Shown here one piece after another: positions 57,369 through 64,000 of a stretch of DNA of 64,000 nucleotides. Numbering within the stretch: position 1 is the stretch's first letter; every line of letters begins with the position of its first letter. The position numbers and the translations under genes were made by a program. The notes below the pieces were generated by a model. It had not been told where the DNA came from. It did not search any database and saw nothing but the letters and a program-made list of their open reading frames with translations. The stretch is taken from positions 682,001 to 746,000 of the forward strand of contig CAVTAI010000005.1 of the NCBI GenBank assembly GCA_963732655.1. The letters are read 5' to 3'. The DNA comes from CAVTWS01 sp963732655. GTDB lineage: Bacteria > Actinomycetota > Acidimicrobiia > Acidimicrobiales > SHLQ01.

Positions 57369-58439
57369 TCAGGCGAGGTCGGGAATGAGCACGCCGTCGA
57401 TGACGACCGGCGTGTCGTCGAGGGTCACCGTGCACCCCCGAAGCGGGAGGTCGAGGTGGCCGCGACAGAAGCGGGACGCCGTCTCGTTGGCCCCCGTCGA
57501 ATAGACGACGTTGCCGGCGAACGCCCGGTACTCGGTGCCGTTGATCTGGCTCTTGTCGTAGAGGGGCAGCGTGTCCCACCGGGCGCGGTGGTTCATGCCC
57601 CAGCCGATGTGGCTGGTGGCGTAGGCGGCGCGCTCCTCGAAGGCGGCGAGGTAGCTGGCCAGCAGGTCGGCGTCGAAGGTGGGGCCCGAGTCGTCCGCGC
57701 CCGAGATCGACACCACATAGTCGTCGACGATCTCGAGCCGGATCGGTGAGCGGACATACTCCTTGAACGTCAGGTTGAGATCGCCGGGGGCCAGCTCGAG
57801 GGTGCCGTTGACCGTGCCCGAAGCCGGGAAGGCCAGGACCAACCCACCGGGCCAGTGGGCGATGCTGCCCGGGGTGTCGGCCACGCCCGCCGACCCGGCA
57901 CAGAATGCACCGGCGAGGTCGACGGTGAGATCGGTCCCTGCCGCCGAAGTGACCCGCATGGTGCGGGCGTGGCGCAGCATCTCAAGCCCCCGGTCGACCC
58001 GGTCCCCCAGGGTGGGGTCGTGAGCCATACGTTCGAACACCTCGGGGTGCTCGTTGGAGATCATGAGGATGCGGGTGCCGGCGGCGAGCACCGTGCCGAG
58101 CTCGGGGGAGTGCAGCAGGCCCTCGACCGTGGCATCGATGACCACATCAGCGGCGCACAACGCGGCGACGGTGGGACCATGGCCGTCGATGGCGACGCTG
58201 GCTCCGGTGGAGCGGATCGGCACCGGACCGCGGTTGGGCGGCGTGGGCACGACAACTCGGGCACACGCGGCGCCGGTCGACTGGAGGGCGAGCCACGCCG
58301 TCTCGACGAGCTCGGGCCGGCTCCCCGTCTCGCACAACAGCACCGCTGATTGACCGACGCCGATCGCGCAGCGACGCATCTGCTCGGCGAACGTCGTCAC
58401 CCAGTGCCACTCGACGCGCGGGCCACCGAGGCCGCTCAT
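57369..58439 (-). CDS. 2,5-dihydroxypyridine 5,6-dioxygenase-like (M29-fold) protein
   Basis: A 356-residue protein of the M29 aminopeptidase/NicX fold. The Fe(II) triad of NicX (His, then HxD) appears as H277 in ATSHIGWG and H328/D330 in CRGHLDL, with spacing close to characterised NicX (53 versus 51 residues). Other parts are AADVVIDATVEGLLHSPELG, RILMISNEHPEVFERM and AAGTDLTVDLAGA. The start ATG 58439 follows the upstream acyl-CoA dehydrogenase-fold gene by 49 bp. NicX cleaves the pyridine ring. Metallopeptidase activity cannot be excluded, but the retained triad supports a dioxygenase. Confidence 0.78.
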   Translation of the reverse strand: MSGLGGPRVEWHWVTTFAEQMRRCAIGVGQSAVLLCETGSRPELVETAWLALQSTGAACARVVVPTPPNRGPVPIRSTGASVAIDGHGPTVAALCAADVVIDATVEGLLHSPELGTVLAAGTRILMISNEHPEVFERMAHDPTLGDRVDRGLEMLRHARTMRVTSAAGTDLTVDLAGAFCAGSAGVADTPGSIAHWPGGLVLAFPASGTVNGTLELAPGDLNLTFKEYVRSPIRLEIVDDYVVSISGADDSGPTFDADLLASYLAAFEERAAYATSHIGWGMNHRARWDTLPLYDKSQINGTEYRAFAGNVVYSTGANETASRFCRGHLDLPLRGCTVTLDDTPVVIDGVLIPDLA

Positions 58440-58488
58440 GAGAGCGCCGCCGTTCGCAGCCGCGCGCGTCGAGGCCCCACGACACCGC

Positions 58489-59691
58489 TCATGCGAACGT
58501 ACCGTCGCCTTCGACGAGGCCGTACTGGCCCAGGCGTTCGAGGCACACCTCGACGCTCCACGGGAGCATGGTGGCGCCGCATCGGGCGTCACGGTAGAGA
58601 CGTTCGAGCGGCAGCGGACGCAGGAGCGATCGGCCGCCGCACACCCGCACGGCCAGCGATGCCACCTCGGGCGCCCCTTCCATGGTGGTGACCATGGCCG
58701 TCCACGCCCGGCGGACGTCGTCGGGATGCGGGTCGACGCCGACCCGACGCAGGACGTCGTGGGTGAGGGCGTGCGCGCGATCGTGGATGAGCTGCATCTG
58801 CGCCCACACGTGTTGCTTCTGGGGCAGATGACCGCGGGGCGAACCGTCGACCTCGCCGCGGAGGTAGGAGCTGGTGAAGTCCATGACGGCTCGCATGAGA
58901 CCGAGATAGGCGAACGACAGCGTCATGTAGAACCACGGGTACCGGGCGGCGACCTGGTCGAACACACCGGGCGGCACCCACTCGTGGTCAGCGGGGACGA
59001 ACACGTCGTCGAGGATCAAGGTCTTCGACACGGTGCCGCGCATGCCGAGCGGGTCCCAATCGCCCGTCACCGTGAGGCCGGGTGCGCCGGCGTCGACGCC
59101 GAGGAGGCGGATGCGATCGTCGCCGGGGACCAGGCACACGACGTTGTGGATGTCGGCGTTCTCCGACAGCGAGGCGAAGATCTTGCGGCCGCGAACCAGG
59201 TAGCCGCCCTCGACGGGCTGCGCAGTCGTGGCGACGCCAGTGGTGGCCCGCCCGCTCAGTCCCTCGGAGAAGGGCTGCGAGTGGACGAGATGGCGATCGA
59301 CGATGCCACGGAAGAGGGCAGTCCGACGTTCCTCGAGCACCGCCAGATCGTCGCCGGCGAGGCCGAGATCATCGGCGATCGGCCCGGCCAGCAGGCACGT
59401 CGCCGTGTGCATGTTGAAGGTGAGCGCCGTCGAGCCGCAGTGGCGCCCCAGCTCCTCGGCCACGAGCGCGTAGGTGGCGAAGTCGGCGCCCAGGCCTCCG
59501 AACCGCTCCGGGATCGCCAGAGCGAGGAACCCGGCGTCGCGGAAATCGGACCAGTTGTCGACGGGGAACGACGCGTCGCGATCGTGTCGGTCGGCGCGTT
59601 GTGCGAAGGCCACGCCGAGCTCGGCTGCCACACCGACGAGGTGGCGCTGTTTCAGGGTCCGGGCGTCGAATGGGTGGGCCACGTGCGGCAC
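58489..59691 (-). CDS. Acyl-CoA dehydrogenase-fold flavoprotein
   Basis: A 400-residue protein of the acyl-CoA dehydrogenase fold. The N-terminal NWSDFRDAGFLALAIPERFGGLGAD and GGYLVRGRKIFASLSENAD match the family, as does GMRGTVSKTLILDDVFVPADH. The C-terminal block RVCGGRSLLRPLPLERLYRDARCGATMLPWSVEVCLERLG lacks the usual Glu-bearing loop end of dehydrogenases and resembles flavin-dependent monooxygenase-type members. Its operon with two ring-cleaving dioxygenases suggests hydroxylation or desaturation in aromatic degradation. No obvious reductase partner is present. Confidence 0.85.
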   Translation of the reverse strand: MPHVAHPFDARTLKQRHLVGVAAELGVAFAQRADRHDRDASFPVDNWSDFRDAGFLALAIPERFGGLGADFATYALVAEELGRHCGSTALTFNMHTATCLLAGPIADDLGLAGDDLAVLEERRTALFRGIVDRHLVHSQPFSEGLSGRATTGVATTAQPVEGGYLVRGRKIFASLSENADIHNVVCLVPGDDRIRLLGVDAGAPGLTVTGDWDPLGMRGTVSKTLILDDVFVPADHEWVPPGVFDQVAARYPWFYMTLSFAYLGLMRAVMDFTSSYLRGEVDGSPRGHLPQKQHVWAQMQLIHDRAHALTHDVLRRVGVDPHPDDVRRAWTAMVTTMEGAPEVASLAVRVCGGRSLLRPLPLERLYRDARCGATMLPWSVEVCLERLGQYGLVEGDGTFA

Positions 59692-59704
59692 GGTAGTGGC
59701 TCCC

Positions 59705-60634
59705 TCACGCCGCCGGCTCGGTGGCCCAGCCGGCCACCGGTCGATCGAACCACATGTGGGCCTGTCCGGTACCTACGGCGTTCTCGTAGTCGCCGTAGAG
59801 CACGCCGGGGGCGCGGCACTCCCGCCCTCCCAGGGCGCCGACCATGATCAGGTAATGGCCGAACTTCGCTTCGGGGGAGAAGCGGGCGAAATCGTCCATC
59901 GTGTCGATCACGCGGTCGTGGCGGCCCTCCGCCATCCAGGCCAGCCGTTCGAGATCGGCGTCGCGGTGGGCCGGGGTGCGGATGTGTGACGGGTCGGACG
60001 GCTCGTGATCGCGAAGGTGCCGCAACGGCCAGAACGCATGGCTCAGGGCTCCGGACGCGACGACGACGACGCGGCGACCGGATCGGGCCACCGCCCGTTC
60101 GATGGTCTCGCCGGCGAGGAGGAAATCCTCGGGCTGGGCCGATTCCGCGATCGACATCGAGACCCAGCGTTCGTCTCGCTGCAGGAATGGCAGCAGGTTG
60201 ATGGTGGCGTAGTGCACGCCCAGGCACGGATCGTCGATCGGGGTGATCCACGTGCCGACCTCGGTGGCTTCCTCGCCGATGAGTCGGGCCAGCTCGGGGT
60301 CGCCCGGGAAGTCGTAGGGCACCTGGGACATCCCCCGTGGCAACTCGTCGGAGGTGAACTTCCCGGTGCGGCGTTCGTGGCTGGCGACGACGAACTCGAA
60401 CAGCGTGAACCAATGGGTGTCGATGACGAGGACGGTGTCCGGGCGGACTCGGTCGAACGCCTCGGTTCGCATCTGGTGGAGGCCCGGAACGAGGGTGATC
60501 TCCCGCCCGCCGTTGATCTCCCTGCGGGTCGACTCGGGCAGCACCATGGTCGGGACGTGGGCGAGAAGCGCCGCGCCCACGATCTCTCCGGTGGGGCTGG
60601 TGGGGCCGGGGCTTGCGTGGTCCGAGCTCGTCAT
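59705..60634 (-). CDS. LigB/HpcB-type class III extradiol dioxygenase
   Basis: A 309-residue extradiol dioxygenase of the LigB superfamily, closest in pattern to 3,4-dihydroxyphenylacetate 2,3-dioxygenase (HpcB type). Iron-binding His residues are H26 in LLAHVPTM and H74 in VLVIDTHWF. The acid-base His is in VVVVASGALSHAFWPL. PYDFPGDPELARLIGEE and DDPCLGVHYATINLLPFL match HpcB's middle region. ATG 60634 is favoured over the more distal codon. It heads an operon with the flavoprotein and the NicX-like enzyme, and diverges from the P450 gene across a palindrome. Confidence 0.9.
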   Translation of the reverse strand: MTSSDHASPGPTSPTGEIVGAALLAHVPTMVLPESTRREINGGREITLVPGLHQMRTEAFDRVRPDTVLVIDTHWFTLFEFVVASHERRTGKFTSDELPRGMSQVPYDFPGDPELARLIGEEATEVGTWITPIDDPCLGVHYATINLLPFLQRDERWVSMSIAESAQPEDFLLAGETIERAVARSGRRVVVVASGALSHAFWPLRHLRDHEPSDPSHIRTPAHRDADLERLAWMAEGRHDRVIDTMDDFARFSPEAKFGHYLIMVGALGGRECRAPGVLYGDYENAVGTGQAHMWFDRPVAGWATEPAA

Positions 60635-60671
60635 CGGCGCCTCCCTCCGTGAAACCTGCTCTCGCATGGTC

Positions 60672-60685
60672 GTTTGGGTCCAAAC
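60672..60685. promoter_or_regulatory. GTTTGG-GT-CCAAAC operator candidate
   Basis: GTTTGGGTCCAAAC is a perfect palindrome with 6-bp arms and a 2-nt centre, in the middle of the 91-bp gap between the divergent LigB and P450 genes (40 bp from the P450 ATG). This position allows a dimeric regulator to control both directions. No regulator gene is adjacent; the nearest is the MarR gene at 62720. Confidence 0.6.
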
Positions 60686-60725
60686 TATCATCTGGGACTC
60701 GACCGATCACAGGAGGCCCGGACGC

Positions 60726-62006
60726 ATGATCCCTGCCGACGCCGTGGCCATGTTCCCCAACGTCGATCCCGCGGCGAACCTCGTCTCCCACGACACCTAC
60801 CTCGCCGGCGCCCCCCACGCCACGTTCCAACGATTGCGCCGGTACGACCCCGTCGCCTGGATCGACGAGACCGACGGTGCGGGCTTCTGGGCCATCACTC
60901 GGTATCAGGACATCCTCGACATCAGCCGCCAGTACGACACCTACACGTCCCGGCAGGGCATCCGGCTCGAGGAGATGTCACCCGACGAGAACGAGGCCCG
61001 TCGGACGATCATGGAGATGGACCCGCCCGAGCACACCCGGCTGCGCCGCCTGGTGTCCAAGGTGTTCACCCGGCGCATGGTGGAGTCCTACGCGGCGCAG
61101 ATCCGGGCGCTGGCCGTCGACGTGGTCGACGCGGCGATCCAGCGCGACGAGTTCGACGCGGTGATCGAGGTGGCCCGCGAGCTGCCTATGCGGATGCTCG
61201 GGCGCCTGCTCGGCACCCCGGACGCCGACGGCGACCACCTGGTCGAGCTGGGCGATGCCCTGCTCGGCAACAGCGACCCGGAGTTCACGCAACATGTCGT
61301 CGACCTGGTCGACACCGACGAGTTCCGCCTGATGCCGTTCCGGTCTCCGGCCGGGCTCGAGCTCTTCGCCTACGCCAAGGAGCAGGCTGAGCAGCGGCGG
61401 CGGTGCCCGGCCGACGACGTGATCGGGAAGCTGCTCGAACCCACCCGCGACGGCGAGCCGCTCACCGAGCGCGAGTTCATGAACTTCTTCACCCTGATGG
61501 TGGCCGCCGGCAACGACACGACCCGGTACACGATGGCCGGCACGATGAAGGCCCTGATCGAGTACCCGGACCGCTTCGTGCACCTGCGCGGCCTCCCCGA
61601 CGACCACCCGGCGTGGGTGCTGGCCGCCGACGAGTTGCTCCGGTGGACCTCCGTCACCACGCACTTCCGTCGCACCGCCACCCACGATGTGCAGCTGCGG
61701 AACCGCCACATCCGTGCCGGCGACAAGGTGGTCGTCTTCTTCATCTCCGGCAACTTCGACGACGATCAGTTCGACGATCCGTACCGGCTCGACCTGCTCC
61801 GCGACCCCAACGATCACATGACGTTCGGTCGGGGTGGCCCGCACCTGTGTCTCGGCGCGTGGCTGGCGCGGATGGAGCTGCGGTTGCTCCTCCAGGAGTG
61901 GGTCCGCCGCGTCGCCTCGGTCGAGCAGGCCGGGCCCGAGGAGTACCTCCGTTCGAACTTCATCGCCGGCATCAAACACCTGCCCATCCGGATCACCCGG
62001 CTCTGA
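60726..62006 (+). CDS. Cytochrome P450
   Basis: A 426-residue class I-type bacterial P450. The I-helix has AAGNDTTRY. The ExxR region is AADELLRW (E-x-x-R). The heme-binding motif FGRGGPHLCLGAWLARME has the axial Cys375. The start ATG 60726 follows AGGAGG. Redox partners are not encoded nearby. It diverges from the extradiol dioxygenase operon and could hydroxylate the substrate or an upstream compound; terpene, steroid or aromatic substrates are all possible for this CYP type. Confidence 0.95.
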   Translation: MIPADAVAMFPNVDPAANLVSHDTYLAGAPHATFQRLRRYDPVAWIDETDGAGFWAITRYQDILDISRQYDTYTSRQGIRLEEMSPDENEARRTIMEMDPPEHTRLRRLVSKVFTRRMVESYAAQIRALAVDVVDAAIQRDEFDAVIEVARELPMRMLGRLLGTPDADGDHLVELGDALLGNSDPEFTQHVVDLVDTDEFRLMPFRSPAGLELFAYAKEQAEQRRRCPADDVIGKLLEPTRDGEPLTEREFMNFFTLMVAAGNDTTRYTMAGTMKALIEYPDRFVHLRGLPDDHPAWVLAADELLRWTSVTTHFRRTATHDVQLRNRHIRAGDKVVVFFISGNFDDDQFDDPYRLDLLRDPNDHMTFGRGGPHLCLGAWLARMELRLLLQEWVRRVASVEQAGPEEYLRSNFIAGIKHLPIRITRL

Positions 62007-62038
62007 CCACCCGGCTCTGGTCCCTCAGCGGACCCCGA

Positions 62039-62671
62039 TCAACCGGGGAAATGCGGGATCGCCGGGGCATCTGGGTTGGAGGCATCGGCGGCGGGGTCGC
62101 CCGCGGGCAGGGTGCCCTCGAACCAGGGATCACGTTTCCAGTCCGGCACCGGGGGATCGTGGGCCTCGCCGGGGACGAAGACGGATCGTTCGGCGAGCTC
62201 ATACCGGTGCACGTACCGGCGGCAGTTGGCGAAGACGGCCTCGGCGTGAATGCGCACCACCATCAGCGCCCCGGGGTACACCGCGAGCAGGGGATCGTCG
62301 TCGTCGATGGTGGCGACACCGTTGAAGCGGAGTCGGCTGCCGCCCTCGAGATCGACGAAGAGCAGACCGACGCGAGCCGTGGCCAGGAGATTGCCGGTGG
62401 TGAGGAACATGCCGTTGCCGTCGTAGACCGGGAAGGCGATGGTCGACTCGTCGACGACGCGCACGAAGCCGGGTTCGCCGCCCTTGTACGAGCATTGCGG
62501 GAAGCCGTCGGCGTCGGTGGTGGCGATGAAGAACATGTCCCGCGCCTCGATGAACGCTCGCGGGCCGTCGCCGATCACCGGACTGGACGCGTCGGCCAGG
62601 CGATCGGCGAGGCGCCGCGTGTCGAAACGATCCTGCAGCTCTCGCTGGGCGGGGTGGTATTCGTGACCCAT
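62039..62671 (-). CDS. Pyridoxamine 5'-phosphate oxidase-like flavin protein
   Basis: A 210-residue protein of the split-barrel flavin-binding superfamily. The features are ARDMFFIATTDADGFPQCSYKGGEPGFVRVVDES, FPVYDGNGMFLTTGNL and ARVGLLFVDLEGGSRLRFNGVATI. It probably binds FMN or F420 and acts as a nitro/heme-type reductase or oxidase of unknown substrate. ATG 62671 is likely; GTG 62677 is two codons upstream. Downstream of the MarR gene on the same strand, with a gap of 48 bp. Confidence 0.87.
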   Translation of the reverse strand: MGHEYHPAQRELQDRFDTRRLADRLADASSPVIGDGPRAFIEARDMFFIATTDADGFPQCSYKGGEPGFVRVVDESTIAFPVYDGNGMFLTTGNLLATARVGLLFVDLEGGSRLRFNGVATIDDDDPLLAVYPGALMVVRIHAEAVFANCRRYVHRYELAERSVFVPGEAHDPPVPDWKRDPWFEGTLPAGDPAADASNPDAPAIPHFPG

Positions 62672-62719
62672 GCGCACCCCCTCGGTGACGATCCCGACGC
62701 TAACAGAGCGTCGGGTCGG

Positions 62720-63238
62720 TCAACTCAGCTCTTCGACGGTGCGCAGGATGGTGCGCAGATGGGTGGCCAGCTCCCGTGCCGCGGAGCGGTCGAGGCCCGC
62801 CGAGACGCGGGCCTCCTCGGCGTTGAAACGGGGGAACATGTCGCCCATGAGCGTGTCGCCGGCCGGGGTGATGCTCATGAGCACGGATCGCCGGTCGGTG
62901 GGGTGACGGCGCCGCCTGACGAGGGATCGGCCTTCGAGGGTCGTGACGACACCGGTGAGGGTGCCGCGGGAGATGCCCGACTCGTCGGCCACGAAGCGGG
63001 CTTCCTGCTCGCCCCAGATCCACAACACCCACAACACGACGAACGCGGTGAACGACAAGCCCGCCGGCTCGAGCACGGTGCGCTCCATGTGGTTCCGGAC
63101 CATCGACGCGGCGCGGAAGATGTTCGACACCGCAGCCATGGCCTCGAAGTCGACGTCGAGCTCGCCGATGCGGGTCTGGACGTCCCGTTCGGCCTGCATC
63201 AACTCGTCGGCGTCGCTGCTGGAGAATCCGGCCGGCAT
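62720..63238 (-). CDS. MarR-family transcriptional regulator
   Basis: A 172-residue MarR regulator with the winged helix LSFTAFVVLWVLWIWGEQEARFVADESGISRGTLTGVVTTLEGRSLVRRRRHPTDRRSVLMSITPAGDTL. The DRR motif of the wing is intact. It starts directly after the stop of the acetoacetate decarboxylase-family gene (TAGATG), so both are co-transcribed. Its target may be its own operon, or the palindrome at 60672. Confidence 0.92.
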   Translation of the reverse strand: MPAGFSSSDADELMQAERDVQTRIGELDVDFEAMAAVSNIFRAASMVRNHMERTVLEPAGLSFTAFVVLWVLWIWGEQEARFVADESGISRGTLTGVVTTLEGRSLVRRRRHPTDRRSVLMSITPAGDTLMGDMFPRFNAEEARVSAGLDRSAARELATHLRTILRTVEELS

Positions 63239-64000
63239 CTACCCGCCCACCGACGGTGCGCTCCGACGCTCCAGGGTGGTGCCGCCCTTCCATGACACCG
63301 CGACCTCCCGCCAGTACCCGGCGATCAGCTCTCGCGGGGCCAGGCGGGTCAGCTCCTCGACCGGGGAATCGAACAGATCCATCTCGAACGTGCCCGTGAA
63401 GGTGCGGCCGATCTCAGCGTCGTAGCCCTGCATGGTCACCAGCTCGTCGAGGCTGTCGGTGCCGTCGGACTCGATGGCCGGCATCCAGCGGTTGTGCAGC
63501 ATGGGCAACGCGTTCACGAACCCGGCGTGGTCGCTCGGGCCGCTGATCGTGAAGCGGGCGTCGATGAGGCGCCGGTCGTACGCGGCGAGCGTGGCGCCGA
63601 AGCGGCCGCCGGGCTCGAGACGGGGCCCGGCACGGCCGACGGTGACGGGACGGGTCACGTGGATCGAGCCGAGCTTCTTCGGGTACCCCTGGTGATGGCC
63701 GCGAACCATGGCGTAGTCCCGGTCGACCCAGATGTACAGGCAGCGCGAGAACGGTTGACCCCGGTAGGAGCACCGGGCGACCACGAACACCTCGAGGTAT
63801 TGCGAGCGGATCGGGTCGACGAGCTCGTCGAACGAATCCGAGCACGACTGCCAATCGGCCCAGATGACGGCGACCGCGCCCGGGTCGTCCTCGGCCGGCT
63901 CCAGCGGCGCCGGGAGCAGCTCGGCCACCGCGGCCGGGTCGGTGCGGTATTCGAGCGTCAGCATGGTGCCCGAGTAGTGCCACGGCGGCGGCGGGAGGAG
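63239..64000 (-). CDS. Acetoacetate decarboxylase family protein (partial)
   Basis: At least 254 residues; the N-terminus runs off the right edge (coding PPPWHYSGT continues before ATG 63964). The family pattern is LTLEYRTDPAAVAELLPAPLEP, SQYLEVFVVARCSYRGQPFSRCLYIWVDRDYAMVRGHHQGYPKKLGSIHVTRP. The catalytic Lys region of true acetoacetate decarboxylase corresponds to YPKKLG. Many actinobacterial members have unknown substrates. It ends immediately before the MarR gene. Confidence 0.88.
   Translation of the reverse strand, partial: LLPPPPWHYSGTMLTLEYRTDPAAVAELLPAPLEPAEDDPGAVAVIWADWQSCSDSFDELVDPIRSQYLEVFVVARCSYRGQPFSRCLYIWVDRDYAMVRGHHQGYPKKLGSIHVTRPVTVGRAGPRLEPGGRFGATLAAYDRRLIDARFTISGPSDHAGFVNALPMLHNRWMPAIESDGTDSLDELVTMQGYDAEIGRTFTGTFEMDLFDSPVEELTRLAPRELIAGYWREVAVSWKGGTTLERRSAPSVGG

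Overview
The window is about 70% GC, densely coded on both strands, and reads as a chromosomal piece of an actinobacterium, most likely of class Acidimicrobiia. This placement is inferred from gene content: a mycothiol-dependent maleylpyruvate isomerase-type protein, DUF222/13E12-type HNH proteins with LexA-like boxes, DUF2277, PspC-domain two-component genes, fused acyl-CoA dehydrogenases, P450 and many amidohydrolases. No rRNA or other phylogenetic marker is present apart from one tRNA-Val(TAC).

Layout. 1-7770: a UvrA-like ABC protein and a PhzF homologue; a PspC-histidine kinase/LuxR response regulator pair divergent from a PspC/toastrack membrane protein; an MMPL transporter. 7861-11757: an HNH (13E12-like) gene with an SOS-type box, then a complete IS1182-family insertion sequence with 19-bp inverted ends. 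11820-17284: cyclase homologue, DUF2277, aldo/keto reductase, a sulfotransferase carrying four in-frame 30-bp repeats, an inositol-monophosphatase-type phosphatase, a Nudix hydrolase and tRNA-Val. 17362-29937: SAHH-like protein, GMC oxidoreductase with a small subunit, a remnant methyltransferase, two amidohydrolases, pirin, Zn-alcohol dehydrogenase, an OB-fold/thiolase pair, TauE/SafE and a double-domain acyl-CoA dehydrogenase. 29974-41094: SNF2 helicase plus SWIM protein, DoxX, an SDR, and a methylmalonyl-CoA mutase operon (large subunit, B12 subunit, MeaB, MDMPI) divergent from a MarR gene. 41097-52197: thioesterase, methyltransferase, SDR pseudogene, SelO, subtilase, nitronate monooxygenase-type enzyme, an unusual acidic DxDxDG-repeat protein, a hydrolase and a third amidohydrolase. 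52349-54916: a decayed IS1595-type element sitting inside the SOS box of a second, decayed 13E12-like gene. 54990-62006: a catabolic cluster. 62039-64000: flavin-binding protein, MarR regulator and an acetoacetate decarboxylase-family protein.

How the genes work together. The most coherent module is 54990-62006. It holds an HpcB-type extradiol dioxygenase, an acyl-CoA-dehydrogenase-fold flavoprotein and a 2,5-dihydroxypyridine dioxygenase-like enzyme in one operon. These face an aldehyde dehydrogenase/hydrolase pair and a P450 that diverges across a perfect palindrome. This looks like an aromatic or N-heteroaromatic ring-cleavage pathway whose substrate I cannot name. A second module is the propionyl/methylmalonyl-CoA operon with its own MarR regulator.

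Caution. At least seven otherwise well-conserved genes carry a single one-base frameshift, several next to short homopolymers (CC/CCC, GG/G). These look more like consensus errors than biology. In contrast, the SDR, IS1595 transposase and second HNH gene also carry in-frame stop codons and appear truly decayed.
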